The notes: a model not told the origin generated them from the sequence alone. A stretch of 54,289 nucleotides of DNA from Acidobacteriota bacterium (GCA_021804655.1 JAJZHE010000002.1:1-54289); one strand, 5' to 3'. Numbered from the stretch's first letter, positions 1 through 10,139 are shown. Program-made: numbers and translations.

Positions 1-554
1 GCGTTGCGCAGGTGTCCGACGTGCGCGGCCTTGTTGGGGTTGATGCTGGTGTGTTCGACCAGAATGTGTCGGCCGTTCTCTGCGGGCGCAGGCTGAGTCT
101 CCACAGCAATGGCATGAGCCAGCCGAGCGCGCTCCAGGCGCACGTTGATATATCCGGCTCCGGCGGCTTCCAACGCAGCAAAACCTGTCTCCGGCGGCAG
201 CGCGGCACGCAGCTTCTCCGCCAGCTCGGCGGCGATCATCCGCGGCGCTTTGCGCAGAGTGCGCGCCAGCTCAAAGGCCACTGGAAGCGCAAACTCGCCC
301 ATGCTCAGCTCCGGCGGCTGCTCCAGCACGACCTCGGCGATTTCAATCTCCCAGGTGGCCTTCAATATGCGCCGTACGGCTGTTGTCAATTGCTGCTGCA
401 CTTCACGATACACGCGGGCCTCTTCCTCAATTCGCAGGATCAATCGATGGGTTTCAGTCCCTTTGATTTTACCGGCAGCCGCTGCCAGCCCGCTGTCTTT
501 TGCCGCAGCGTCTGTCGCAGAGTCTGCCGTTCCAGTGGAGTCGGCATTGTGCAA
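1..554 (-). CDS. argS: Arginyl-tRNA synthetase, partial (N-terminal part, runs off the left edge)
   Basis: Own minus-strand translation gives ...EIEIAEVVLEQPPELSMGEFALPVAFELARTLRKAPRMIAAELAEKLRAALPPETGFAALEAAGAGYINVRLERARLAHAIAVETQPAPAENGRHILVEHTSINPNKAAHVGHLRN, the ArgS N-terminal domain and HIGH-type motif. Non-ATG start (TTG at 554 or 443); not in the ORF track. Confidence 0.9.
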   Translation of the reverse strand, partial: MHNADSTGTADSATDAAAKDSGLAAAAGKIKGTETHRLILRIEEEARVYREVQQQLTTAVRRILKATWEIEIAEVVLEQPPELSMGEFALPVAFELARTLRKAPRMIAAELAEKLRAALPPETGFAALEAAGAGYINVRLERARLAHAIAVETQPAPAENGRHILVEHTSINPNKAAHVGHLRN

Positions 555-616
555 GGCTCATTTAAGATGAAAGTCAGAGAGCTTTTCACGTTGATCCATC
601 GGAAGTTGTCCCGGAT

Positions 617-2665
617 ATGAAGGAAAGACCCGCAACTCAGCCAGAACGTTTTTACATCACCACGCCGATCTACTACGTGAACGCGCGCCCTCACCTGGGC
701 CACGCGTATTCGACGATTGTCTGCGATGCGATCGCGCGCAGCAAACGAGCACAGGGCATCGAGACGTGGTTCCTGACCGGAACCGACGAGCATGGGCAGA
801 AGATCGAGCGCTCCGCCGAGCAGGCCGGGCGCACTCCCGCCGAGTTTGCGGCTGCCATCTCCGGGGAGTTTCGCGCTCTCTGGTCGCGGCTGAACCTGAC
901 CAACGACGACTTCATCCGCACCACGGAAGAGCGCCACAAGCGCGGCGTGCAGAAGCTCTTTGCCGAGCTGCGCGACCGTGGATTCATCTACAAAGGCTCG
1001 TATAGCGGCCAGTATTGCGTCTCCGACGAACTCTATGTGGACGCGCCGCCGGGGTCGCCGTGTCCTGACTGTGGCCGCCCCACAGAAACGGTGAGCGAAG
1101 AGAATTATTTCTTCAAGCTCTCGGCCTTTGAGCGTCGTCTGTTGGAGTATTACGAGGCGCATCCGGAGTTCATTCAGCCCGAGGCGCGGCGCAACGAAGT
1201 CATCGCCTTTGTGCGCGGTGGCCTGAAGGATCTCTCCGTCAGCCGCACCAGTTTTCGCTGGGGCATTCCGGTGCCGGGCGACGAGAAGCATGTTATCTAT
1301 GTGTGGATGGACGCGCTGGCCAACTACATCACAGCGCTTGGCTACGGCTCCGACGATCCCGCCGACCAGGAGCGTTTCCGGCGCTTCTGGCCCGCCGATA
1401 TGCACCTGATCGGCAAGGAGATCAGCCGCTTCCATTGCGTCTACTGGCCGGCCTTTCTGATGGCCGCCGGCCTGCCGCTGCCGAAGTCGGTGGTGGCCAA
1501 CGGCTGGCTGCTCTTTGACAAGAGCAAGATGTCCAAGTCGATCGGCAATATTGTGCGCGCGGAGACCGTGGCCGAGGTGCTGGGGGCCGATGCTCTGCGC
1601 TATTTTCTGCTGCGCGAGATCACCTTTGGCCAGGATGGAAACTTCACCTTTGAGTCGCTGGTGCAGCGCTACAACGGCGACCTGGCCAACGGCTACGGCA
1701 ACCTGGTCAGCCGTGTTGTGGCCATGATGCATCGCTACTTTGACGGCAAAGTGCCCGAGGCAATGGAAGCAGGCGATGCCGAGCGCGCGTTGCAGGCGGC
1801 GGCAGAGTCCGTGATGGCCAGCTATCCGGCGCAGTTTGAGGCGCGCGATTTTTCCCGCGCGCTGGAGACGCTGTGGGGACTGGTGGCAGCCATTGACGGC
1901 TATCTGACCGCAGCCGCGCCGTGGAAGAAGCCGCCGGAGCGTTCCGAGGACGATCATCGTCCGTTGCAGGCTCGCGTGCTGGGTTGTGCGGCGGAGGCGA
2001 TTCGCGTGGTGACGGCGCTGGCCTGGCCCATCTTGCCGGAGTCTGCCGCGAAAGTGTGGCGACAGCTTGGGCTGGGCGACCTGGAGCAGGCGGCGCAAAC
2101 CGGAAAACTGAAGACAATCGAGTGGGGCGGACTTCGGCCAGGAACGATCTTTGCTGAACCCGCGGCGCTTTTTCCCCGCGCAGAGAAGGATGCGATCGAA
2201 CGTATGTTGAACCTTGAAAACGAGAACAATCTGAGTGCCGTGGCCGCCGTCAGCCAGACATCTGCGGAATCCGCGGCCGTCCCCCATGCACCTGCAAAGA
2301 CCGCCGATGCCACGGTTGCAGCCGAGCCGGAGAAGGCCAAAATCACCATCGAAGATTTTGCCAGGGTGGAACTGCGCGTGGCGCAGGTGCTGGTGGCTGA
2401 GCGCGTGCCGAAGTCGGACAAGCTGCTGCGCCTGGAGGTGGATCTGGGCGATGAAAAACGGCAGATTCTGGCCGGCATTGCGCAGCACTATGAGCCGGAA
2501 AAACTCATTGGCCGCAAGGTGGTGATCGTGGCCAATCTGGCCCCGCGCAAGATGCGTGGACTGGAGTCGAACGGCATGATCGTCGCCGCCTCGGTTGGCG
2601 ATGAGGGTGCGCCGGTTCTGGCGGGGTTTCTGGAGGATGTTCCGGTGGGAGCGCGCCTCAAGTGA
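617..2665 (+). CDS. metG: Methionyl-tRNA synthetase with C-terminal tRNA-binding (EMAP-like) domain
   Basis: FYITTPIYYVNARPHLGHAYSTI, KMSKSIGN signature, C-terminal RVELRVAQVLVAERVPKSDKLLRLEVDLG domain. Confidence 0.97.
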   Translation: MKERPATQPERFYITTPIYYVNARPHLGHAYSTIVCDAIARSKRAQGIETWFLTGTDEHGQKIERSAEQAGRTPAEFAAAISGEFRALWSRLNLTNDDFIRTTEERHKRGVQKLFAELRDRGFIYKGSYSGQYCVSDELYVDAPPGSPCPDCGRPTETVSEENYFFKLSAFERRLLEYYEAHPEFIQPEARRNEVIAFVRGGLKDLSVSRTSFRWGIPVPGDEKHVIYVWMDALANYITALGYGSDDPADQERFRRFWPADMHLIGKEISRFHCVYWPAFLMAAGLPLPKSVVANGWLLFDKSKMSKSIGNIVRAETVAEVLGADALRYFLLREITFGQDGNFTFESLVQRYNGDLANGYGNLVSRVVAMMHRYFDGKVPEAMEAGDAERALQAAAESVMASYPAQFEARDFSRALETLWGLVAAIDGYLTAAAPWKKPPERSEDDHRPLQARVLGCAAEAIRVVTALAWPILPESAAKVWRQLGLGDLEQAAQTGKLKTIEWGGLRPGTIFAEPAALFPRAEKDAIERMLNLENENNLSAVAAVSQTSAESAAVPHAPAKTADATVAAEPEKAKITIEDFARVELRVAQVLVAERVPKSDKLLRLEVDLGDEKRQILAGIAQHYEPEKLIGRKVVIVANLAPRKMRGLESNGMIVAASVGDEGAPVLAGFLEDVPVGARLK

Positions 2666-2705
2666 TGGTTCCTTGCGGTCGAGCGGTGCAAAAAGGCGGA
2701 CTGAC

Positions 2706-3533
2706 GTGCTGATCGACTCCCATGCTCATCTCGACAGCTCGCGCTACACCGATGACCTGGAGCCGGTGCTGCGGCGTGCTGCCGAAGCAGGCGTCACCGG
2801 CGTGCTGGCCATCGGAATCGGCGAAGGGCCGTCGGAGATGCATCAGGCGCGCGATATCGTTCGCCGCTTTCAGGGCGTCTCCGGCATTCCGGCGCTTTGG
2901 GCGAGCGCTGGAATTTATCCGCATGCGACGCATCTTGCGGACGCCGACGCGCTCGTCGCTCTGGAGGCTCTGCTGGCCGAGCCGGAGGTGATTGCCTGCG
3001 GCGAAATCGGTCTGGACTATTATCACGACGGCACGCCGCATGACGTGCAGTCGCGCGTATTTATCCAGCAGATGGAGATTGCGGCACAGCGCAAGCGTCC
3101 GATTCTGATTCACTGCCGACCCTCAGAAGACGACGATGCCTGCTGGCGCGATCTGCTGGATTTGCTGGGTAAACACTGGGCGGGAACGAATCTCGGCGGC
3201 ATTCTGCACTGCTTCTCCAGCACGCTCGATCACGCTCGCCAGGCGATGGAGATGGGCTTCCGGATCAGTTTTGCCGGGCAGATCACCTATCCCAAACTCC
3301 AGCCGTTGCGCGAGGTTGCGGCAAAGCTTCCTCTGGAAGCGCTGCTGGTGGAAACGGACGCGCCATATCTTGCTCCCGTGCCGCTGCGCGGGCAGCGGAA
3401 TGAGCCTGCGCATGTTGCGTACACGGCCGCTGAACTGGGCCGGATTCATGGCTGCACAGCGGAAGAAATCGGGCAGATCACCGCGAAAAACTTTGCCCGA
3501 TTATTCGATTGGCCGCTTGCCGTGGGAGACTAG
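2706..3533 (+). CDS. tatD: TatD family metal-dependent hydrolase
   Basis: (V/M)LIDSHAHLDSSRY start (GTG 2706), GEIGLDYY, HCRPSEDD, HCFSS, LVETDAPYLAP motifs. Confidence 0.93.
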   Translation: MLIDSHAHLDSSRYTDDLEPVLRRAAEAGVTGVLAIGIGEGPSEMHQARDIVRRFQGVSGIPALWASAGIYPHATHLADADALVALEALLAEPEVIACGEIGLDYYHDGTPHDVQSRVFIQQMEIAAQRKRPILIHCRPSEDDDACWRDLLDLLGKHWAGTNLGGILHCFSSTLDHARQAMEMGFRISFAGQITYPKLQPLREVAAKLPLEALLVETDAPYLAPVPLRGQRNEPAHVAYTAAELGRIHGCTAEEIGQITAKNFARLFDWPLAVGD

Positions 3534-3584
3534 GAAAGACAGCAGAATCGCCATCCAGGCGACTGTACGGGGGACCGCAACGCG

Positions 3585-4085
3585 ATGGCACAGGATAATT
3601 CATTTGATATTGTGAGCAAGGTGGAGATTCAGGAGGTCCGGAACGCGATCGACCAGGCGCTGAAGGAGATCAAGGCGCGGTTTGACCTCAAGGACTCACG
3701 TTCGGAGGTTACGCTGGAAGGCAATGATTCGATTCAGCTTGCCTCAGCGGACGAGTACAAGCTGGACGCTGTGAAAGAAATCCTGGGCCAGAAGCTGGTC
3801 AAGCGCGGCGTCTCGCTGAAAAATCTGACTTACGGCAAGCTGGAAGAGGCGATGGGCAAAAGCGTACGGCAGAAAATTACGCTCCAGCAAGGCATTCCTT
3901 CGGACAAGGCCAAAGAGATTGTGCGCGTCGTCAAGGACTCCAAAGTGAAGGTTCAGGCGGCGATTCAGGGCGATGTGGTGCGCGTCAGCGGCAAGGATCG
4001 CGATGCTCTCCAGTCCGCCATTGCGCTTTTGCGTGGTAAAGATTTTGGGCTGGATTTGCAGTTCACGAACTATCGTACAAATTAA
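3585..4085 (+). CDS. yajQ: YajQ family nucleotide-binding protein
   Basis: MAQDNSFDIVSKVEIQEVRNAIDQALKEIKARFDLKDS is the characteristic YajQ/DUF520 start. Confidence 0.94.
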   Translation: MAQDNSFDIVSKVEIQEVRNAIDQALKEIKARFDLKDSRSEVTLEGNDSIQLASADEYKLDAVKEILGQKLVKRGVSLKNLTYGKLEEAMGKSVRQKITLQQGIPSDKAKEIVRVVKDSKVKVQAAIQGDVVRVSGKDRDALQSAIALLRGKDFGLDLQFTNYRTN

Positions 4086-4136
4086 ACCGGTTCACTTTGG
4101 TACGAGGCATTCTTGCTCGTCGCATACTAAAGCTGG

Positions 4137-5165
4137 ATGGTACGGTTAAAGTACTCAAGAACAGGACCGGGAGCTTTGAGCACACTGGCGATTACAACAG
4201 CGCGTGAAGTCTTCGATCTGCTGCGAGAGGATCTCGAAGCCATCGAGCGCGAGCTTGGCCGCGATGCGATTTCCAGCGTATCGACGATCACCGAGATTGC
4301 GCAATATCTTCGCGAGGGTGGCGGAAAACGCATTCGCCCGACACTGCTGCTGCTGGCGGCGCGCTCGCTCGGCTACTCCGCGCGGGGCATGATTCGCCTG
4401 GGCGCGGTGGTTGAACTGGTGCACACCGCGACGCTGGTGCATGACGACATCATCGATGCTGCGGACATGCGGCGGGGACGGCCCTCGGCGAATACGACCT
4501 GGGGCAACGAAAAGTGCGTGCTGGCGGGCGATTGGCTCTACATGCAGGCTTTTCACATTGCTCTGGAAGAGCGTAATTTCAAGATTCTCGACCTGCTCAT
4601 CAGCCTGACGCAGCAGATGGTGGAGGGCGAACTGCTCCAGATCGAGAAGCTGGGCCGATCCATCGACGAGTCCGAGTATTACGACCTGATCTATCGCAAA
4701 ACCGCCTGTCTTTTCTCGGTTTCCATGCAGCTTGGCGCCTGCCTGGCGGACGCCGATCCCATGCAGGATGATGCTCTGGCGCAATATGGCCGCGCTGTTG
4801 GACTGGCCTTTCAGATCGTGGATGACGTGCTGGACCTGACGGCGACCGAGGAGGTGCTGGGCAAGCCAGTGGCCAGCGATCTGCGGGAAGGCAAGACAAC
4901 TTTGCCGGTGATTCACGCGCTGGCCAACGGCACGGTCGATGAGCAGCTTGCCATTCAACGGGTGCTGGAAGACGGCGGCTTTGTGCACACGACGCCGGAA
5001 CAGATTCAGCAGATTCTGCACCGTAATGGCTCCGTGGATTATGCCATCGCGGCGGCGCATCGTTTTGCGGAGCAGGCACGAAGCGCGCTGGCGGTTCTGG
5101 AAGACAGCGAATTCAAGCGCGCCTTGCTGACGCTGCCCGATCTGGTCATTGCGCGCGACCACTAA
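4137..5165 (+). CDS. Polyprenyl (octaprenyl/heptaprenyl-type) diphosphate synthase; exact start uncertain
   Basis: LVHDDIIDAADMRRGRP and FQIVDDVLDLT aspartate-rich motifs. Confidence 0.93.
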   Translation: MVRLKYSRTGPGALSTLAITTAREVFDLLREDLEAIERELGRDAISSVSTITEIAQYLREGGGKRIRPTLLLLAARSLGYSARGMIRLGAVVELVHTATLVHDDIIDAADMRRGRPSANTTWGNEKCVLAGDWLYMQAFHIALEERNFKILDLLISLTQQMVEGELLQIEKLGRSIDESEYYDLIYRKTACLFSVSMQLGACLADADPMQDDALAQYGRAVGLAFQIVDDVLDLTATEEVLGKPVASDLREGKTTLPVIHALANGTVDEQLAIQRVLEDGGFVHTTPEQIQQILHRNGSVDYAIAAAHRFAEQARSALAVLEDSEFKRALLTLPDLVIARDH

Positions 5166-5878
5166 GTGTTTGGTCCCATGAGCGGAATGACGGACCGGTG
5201 CTGCTGTTCTTTTCTCTGGAGTGCTTCCGATTGCAGCAGCCTGCGGCGGCGCAAAGTGGCAATCACTGCCTCTACCTTGAAGTCGAGCGCATCGCTTCCA
5301 TCGATGGTCAGGTCCATCAACTCTGCCAGTGGTCGGACAAACGCCAGCCCGCAGGGGCGAACGGTGCTGTCATACTGCTGGCGCACGGAGTCCGGGGTTC
5401 GACCGCGCTCCTCCACATCGCGCCGCAGTCGGCGGTCAAAACAGAGGCTGTCCGGCGCATCGACATAAACGCTGAAGTGAAAAAGCGGACGGACGGAAGC
5501 GTAGGACCAGGCAAACAATCCCTCGGCCAGGATGACCCCGCGCGGCTGGATCGTCTCCGTCTGTCCGAGGACGCGGCTGTGCGTGGCGAAGTCGTAGATG
5601 GGGCGCTCGATGGCCTGGCCACGCGCGAGAACCGACAAGTGCCGGGTTAGCAACTCCGCCTCCAGCATCGCCGGGTCGTCGAAATTTGTCGCCGCGCGTT
5701 GCTCCGGGGGCAGGTGGCTCAGGTCGCGGTAGTAGTGATCGAGCGGAAAATGGAGGCCATCCAGCGCGCGCGCCAGTTCCCGGCAAAGCGTCGTCTTCCC
5801 GGAGCCGGAAGCGCCAGTCAGCGCGATCATCAGAGGCTGCTGCAAGGTTCCGAGGGTTGCGAGAGCAGGCTGCGTCAC
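5162..5878 (-). CDS. udk: Uridine kinase-like P-loop kinase
   Basis: IALTGASGSGKTTLCRELARAL Walker A; DHYYRDLSHLPPEQRAATNFDDP as in Udk. Confidence 0.85.
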   Translation of the reverse strand: MTQPALATLGTLQQPLMIALTGASGSGKTTLCRELARALDGLHFPLDHYYRDLSHLPPEQRAATNFDDPAMLEAELLTRHLSVLARGQAIERPIYDFATHSRVLGQTETIQPRGVILAEGLFAWSYASVRPLFHFSVYVDAPDSLCFDRRLRRDVEERGRTPDSVRQQYDSTVRPCGLAFVRPLAELMDLTIDGSDALDFKVEAVIATLRRRRLLQSEALQRKEQQHRSVIPLMGPNT

Positions 5879-6756
5879 TGCCGTCCCTCATGTGCAGCGT
5901 CCGTCGGCGCTTCGATTGCCGGAAGCAGAGCCGCAATCAATCGCGCCAGTTGATCCTCAACGCGCCTGCCTGCTTCAAAGACCTCTTCGTGGCTGAGCGG
6001 AGTTGCGCCCAGGCCGGCGGCCAGGTTGGTGACGCACGACAGCGCCAGGACGCGCATGCCCATGTGTCGCGCCACAATCGTCTCCGGCACGGTTGACATG
6101 CCGACCATATCCGCACCCAGCCGCTGGAAGGCGCGAATCTCGGCTGGCGTTTCAAAGCTGGGACCGCTGACGGCCAGATAGACGCCCTCGTCCAGGCGCA
6201 GAGCCTGCTCCCGCGCGATGTGCTGAGTCAGCGCGCGTAGTTGCGGATCGTAGGCTGCGGTCATATCGAAGAATCGCAATCCCGCGCCCGGCTTCGTTCC
6301 AAACCGCGGCTCGTTCGGGCCAACCAGCGGGTTGAACCCAAGCAGGTTGATGTGGTCGGCGATCAGCATCAGTTGTCCCACCGCAAGCCCAGGACGGATG
6401 CCACCGGCTGCATTGGTCAGGATCAGCGTTTCCACGCCCAACTGACCCAGCACGCGCACTGGAAACGTAACCTGCTGTGGCGTGTAGCCTTCATAGAAAT
6501 GCACGCGTCCCTGCATGACTGCGACAGAAGTCTCGTTCACCTGCCCCAGCACCATCTCTCCGGAGTGCCCGGCAACGGTGGATTGCGGAAAATGCGGAAT
6601 GGCGGAGTAGGGAATTCGCACCGCGTTCTGCACCATGTTGGCGGTGGCTCCCAGGCCGGACCCCAGCACGATGCCGATGCGCGGAGATAGGCCGGGATGG
6701 CTCTCGTGGAGAAACTTGGCGGCTTCGCAAGCCTGCTCAAAAACCGAGGTCTTCAT
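5875..6756 (-). CDS. Purine-nucleoside phosphorylase (trimeric type)
   Basis: IGIVLGSGLG, VMQGRVHFYEGY, LTNAAGGI, GADMVGMSTVPETI motifs; ATGA overlap with udk. Confidence 0.93.
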   Translation of the reverse strand: MKTSVFEQACEAAKFLHESHPGLSPRIGIVLGSGLGATANMVQNAVRIPYSAIPHFPQSTVAGHSGEMVLGQVNETSVAVMQGRVHFYEGYTPQQVTFPVRVLGQLGVETLILTNAAGGIRPGLAVGQLMLIADHINLLGFNPLVGPNEPRFGTKPGAGLRFFDMTAAYDPQLRALTQHIAREQALRLDEGVYLAVSGPSFETPAEIRAFQRLGADMVGMSTVPETIVARHMGMRVLALSCVTNLAAGLGATPLSHEEVFEAGRRVEDQLARLIAALLPAIEAPTDAAHEGRQ

Positions 6757-6798
6757 TGCATGTACTTTACAGGATCGAGCCGTCCTGACCCAGCGTGT

Positions 6799-8628
6799 TC
6801 AGAGCACCCGCAGCACCAGAATGGTTTCATCGTCAAAGCGGTCTTTGCCACCCTGGAAGCGCGCCACGTCGGCAAAGATTGCGTCGGCAATTTCAATGGC
6901 CGGAAGATTACGGTGACTGCACAGAAAGCCCGTCAGGCGCTCGGTTCCATACATCTCGCCCTGTGCGTTTTCCGCATCGGTAATGCCGTCGGAGACAAAG
7001 ACGAAAGCGTCGCCGGGCTGGGTTGCGACGGTGAATTCTTCATACGAAACATCGCCGAACATTCCCAGCGGAAATCCTTCCGCGCGCAGCGCCGTTACCT
7101 CGCCGCCGCGGCAGAAGATGGGAGGAATCGCGCCGGCGTTGGCCACCTGCAAGGTGCGGTTCTCATCGTTCCACAGGGCAAAGAGCATCGTGACGTACTG
7201 CGACTCCAGCTTCCGCTCCTGCAGCGCGTCGTTCAGGTGCGCCAGCATCTGTCCGGGCGAAAACTGCTGATTGGTCGCCGACCGCATGATGCCGCTGACG
7301 AGCGCGGCAAAGAGCGCTGCCGGTGCAGCTTTTCCGCTGACATCGCCCAGTACGATCGCCGAGTGATTGGCATCGTACTCCAGAAAATCGTAAAGATCGC
7401 CGCCGATCGAGCGCGCGGGCAGAAAACGCGCTGCAAGCTCTGCATTCCGATGCTGTGGACACTTCGCCGGCAACAGACGCAACTGCACTTCGCGCGCCAT
7501 CTGCAGGTCGCGTTCCAGTTGCTGCTCATGACGCAACACCTGCTGATAGAGCCGCGCGTTTTCAATGGCGATGGCGATCTGCGCCGCCAGCGTGGTCAGG
7601 GTTCGCTCGTGTCGCTCCTGAAAAAAACCGGCACGCACGTGCTCCAGGTCCAGCACGCCGATGACGCGATTTTTGTAAAACAGCGGGATCACCATCTCCG
7701 AGCGTGTCTCGGGATTGATCAAGTGGTAGCGCGGATCTTTGTGGACGTCGGGTACGTTGATCGGTCGCCATTCACGAATGGCAGCGCCGACGAGTCCGGC
7801 GTCGAGCGGCAGCCACTGGCCCGGCAGCGCCGTCTGTCCAAATCGCCACCGATAGCGTGTGACCAACCTCTGTCTGCGCTCGTCGATCAGCATGATGGAA
7901 AACATCTGGTAGTCGATGAGCCTGCGCAGCAACAGGCCAATCCGTTCAAAGAGTTTGTCCAGATCGAGAATCGAAGTGAGTTCGACGGAGATTTCATTCA
8001 GAACTTCGAGCGTCTGCGTCTGTCGCGTGACCCGGGAATAGAGACGAGCATTCTGGATTGCCTGTGCGATGCGTGAAGCGGTCAGAGTGAGCAGTTGCAG
8101 GTGTTCGGTGCGAAAGAAATTCCGCTCCTCGCTTTCAATATCCAGCACGCCGATGACGCGATTCTTGTTGACCAGTGGGACGGTCAACTCCGAGCGCACG
8201 CATTCGTTTGCCGGAATATAGCCTTCCACCTGCGACACATCGTTGATGAGCATCGCCTGCCGACTCCTGGCCACCTGACCAACCACGCCTTCGCCGACGC
8301 GAATGCGCAGCCGTTCAATCTCCGGGGTGTGGCCGATCTGAAAGCGCATGCGCAGTTCCTGTGACGACTCATCGAGCAGCAGAATTGCGAAGATGCGAAA
8401 GGGAACGACGCGGCGGATCAACTCGGCTGCGCGATTGAGCAGCGTGCGCAGGTCGAGCGTGGTGTTCAGTGTCTCCGTCAACTCCAGCAGAAAGGCGATA
8501 TCCCGCGCTTCCGTGGTGGCAAATTTTCCTCCGGATGGAAAAGCGCTCACCGCTGATGGCTGAGCGGAGGGGGATTCGATCCCTGCCTGTTCGTGCAGCA
8601 TCTGCGGATTTTCGCCGGGGTCGGACAT
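6799..8628 (-). CDS. Tandem GAF domain / SpoIIE-type PP2C serine phosphatase (RsbU-like)
   Basis: Two GAF-like segments (LRIRVGEGVVGQVARSRQAMLINDVS; LDAGLVGAAIREWRPINVPDV) then SIGGDLYDF, LGDVSGKA, FVSDGITDA, DDETILVLR. Track ORF is longer; MSDPGENPQ start at 8628 preferred. Confidence 0.92.
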   Translation of the reverse strand: MSDPGENPQMLHEQAGIESPSAQPSAVSAFPSGGKFATTEARDIAFLLELTETLNTTLDLRTLLNRAAELIRRVVPFRIFAILLLDESSQELRMRFQIGHTPEIERLRIRVGEGVVGQVARSRQAMLINDVSQVEGYIPANECVRSELTVPLVNKNRVIGVLDIESEERNFFRTEHLQLLTLTASRIAQAIQNARLYSRVTRQTQTLEVLNEISVELTSILDLDKLFERIGLLLRRLIDYQMFSIMLIDERRQRLVTRYRWRFGQTALPGQWLPLDAGLVGAAIREWRPINVPDVHKDPRYHLINPETRSEMVIPLFYKNRVIGVLDLEHVRAGFFQERHERTLTTLAAQIAIAIENARLYQQVLRHEQQLERDLQMAREVQLRLLPAKCPQHRNAELAARFLPARSIGGDLYDFLEYDANHSAIVLGDVSGKAAPAALFAALVSGIMRSATNQQFSPGQMLAHLNDALQERKLESQYVTMLFALWNDENRTLQVANAGAIPPIFCRGGEVTALRAEGFPLGMFGDVSYEEFTVATQPGDAFVFVSDGITDAENAQGEMYGTERLTGFLCSHRNLPAIEIADAIFADVARFQGGKDRFDDETILVLRVL

Positions 8629-8696
8629 TCTGGATGATTGTAGAGCAGAGGACGCGCCGTTGTTTCGCTGACTCGAAACCGTCGCGATCTGGACAG

Positions 8697-9452
8697 CTAC
8701 TCGGCTCCCAGTTCGCGCACGATGCTGACAGAGGCGGAGGCTCCAATGCGGCTTGCGCCTGCTTCCAGCATGAGGCGCGCGTCGGCCAGGCTGCGGATGC
8801 CGCCGGAGGCTTTGACGCCGCACTGCCCGCCGGCAACGCCGCGCAGCAGGCCGACGTCGGCAACGGTGGCGCCGCCGCTGGAAAATCCTGTGGAGGTCTT
8901 CAGAAAATCCGCACCGCTTTCCACGATGATCTCCGATGCACGCAGTTTTTCTTCTACCGTCAGCAGGCAAGTCTCCAGGATCACTTTGAGCACGGCCTGT
9001 CGCTCATGCACAACCTCGGCAACACCGCGGATGGTGCGGGCAACGGCTTTGAAGTCGCCGGACTTCAGTTGGCCGATGGCGAGCACCATGTCCACATCCC
9101 GCGCGCCCAGTCTGGTGAGCGCAAGCGCTTCCTGCCGCAGCGTGGAGGGCAGGGAAGCGCCCAGCGGAAATCCAATGACAACGCCCACGGAGATGCCCGT
9201 GCCCGCCAGCAACGATGCTGCGGTTGAAACCCAGACAGGATTCACCATCGCGCACGTAAAGCGGTAGCGAATGGCCTCGTCGCAGAGATTTTCCACCTGT
9301 GCGCGGGTTGCATCCGGCTTCAACAGCGTGTGGTCGATGACCTCCGCCAGACGCTGCCAACTGGAAAGATGTTGCGCGGCAAAGGCGGCTGCGTCATACG
9401 GCGGACGCTTCAACTCGTCGTCCGGCGTCTCGTACTCGTTGTCAGGGATCAT
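8697..9452 (-). CDS. deoC: Deoxyribose-phosphate aldolase
   Basis: VIDHTLLKPDAT, VGVVIGFPLGAS, LKVILETCLLT, FLKTSTGFSSGGAT, VKASGGIR motifs. Confidence 0.96.
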   Translation of the reverse strand: MIPDNEYETPDDELKRPPYDAAAFAAQHLSSWQRLAEVIDHTLLKPDATRAQVENLCDEAIRYRFTCAMVNPVWVSTAASLLAGTGISVGVVIGFPLGASLPSTLRQEALALTRLGARDVDMVLAIGQLKSGDFKAVARTIRGVAEVVHERQAVLKVILETCLLTVEEKLRASEIIVESGADFLKTSTGFSSGGATVADVGLLRGVAGGQCGVKASGGIRSLADARLMLEAGASRIGASASVSIVRELGAE

Positions 9453-9506
9453 TTTTGCCCGCTCCTTGGTGGCTGATTCTGCTGATTGCCTATGTCGCCG
9501 ATGTTC

Positions 9507-10046
9507 TTATGACGCTTCCTCGGGCATCAGGCAGATGTCGGGCAGATTGCGATAGCGCTCGGCAAAATCCATGCCGAAGCCGATGACGAAAAGATTGGGA
9601 ATGGAGAAGCCGACATAATCCGCTTCGATCGGCTCCAGTCGCCGCGACGGCTTGTCCAGCAGGGTGGCGATGCGCAGGCTTTTCGGATGGTGCTGGAGAA
9701 AGATCTTGCGCAGATAGGTCAGTGTGATCCCGGTGTCCAGAATATCCTCGACCACCAGAACGTGTTTGCCCTCGATCGGCTCGTCCAGGTCTTTGATGAG
9801 CTTGACGGCGCCCGAGGTGCGATTGCTTTTTCCGTAGCTGGAGACGGCGACAAAGTCGAAGGTCGCGTCCACATCGACCGCGCGCGCCAGATCGGCCAGA
9901 AAAGGAGCAGCGCCTTTCAGAACGCCGATCATGACGAGTTTTTCGCCTGCCAGATCGCGCGTGATCTGCGCGCCCAACTCCTGAATCCGCGCCGCAATCT
10001 GCTCACGCGTGAAGAGAATTTCCAGTCCGTGTTTGTCTGTTGCCAT
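9507..10046 (-). CDS. hpt: Hypoxanthine phosphoribosyltransferase
   Basis: VMIGVLKGAAPFLADL, HVLVVEDILDTGITL (PRPP motif), YVGFSIPNLFVIGFGMDFAERYRNLP. Confidence 0.95.
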   Translation of the reverse strand: MATDKHGLEILFTREQIAARIQELGAQITRDLAGEKLVMIGVLKGAAPFLADLARAVDVDATFDFVAVSSYGKSNRTSGAVKLIKDLDEPIEGKHVLVVEDILDTGITLTYLRKIFLQHHPKSLRIATLLDKPSRRLEPIEADYVGFSIPNLFVIGFGMDFAERYRNLPDICLMPEEAS

Positions 10047-10139
10047 GCGAATCAGTATCGCCTTTCGCGGGCATCGCCGCCAAATCGTACGCGTGCCAAT
10101 TTCGCCTCATCCACCTGCCGCCGTCTATACTTGCTGAGT

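Noticed and set aside
440-2488. Long minus-strand ORF (682 aa) antisense to metG
   Set aside because: Low-complexity Arg/His/Leu-rich shadow of metG typical of GC-rich genomes; it also crosses argS in the wrong frame.
6697-8076. 459-aa plus-strand ORF over the SpoIIE phosphatase
   Set aside because: Antisense to a motif-supported gene; no convincing domain.
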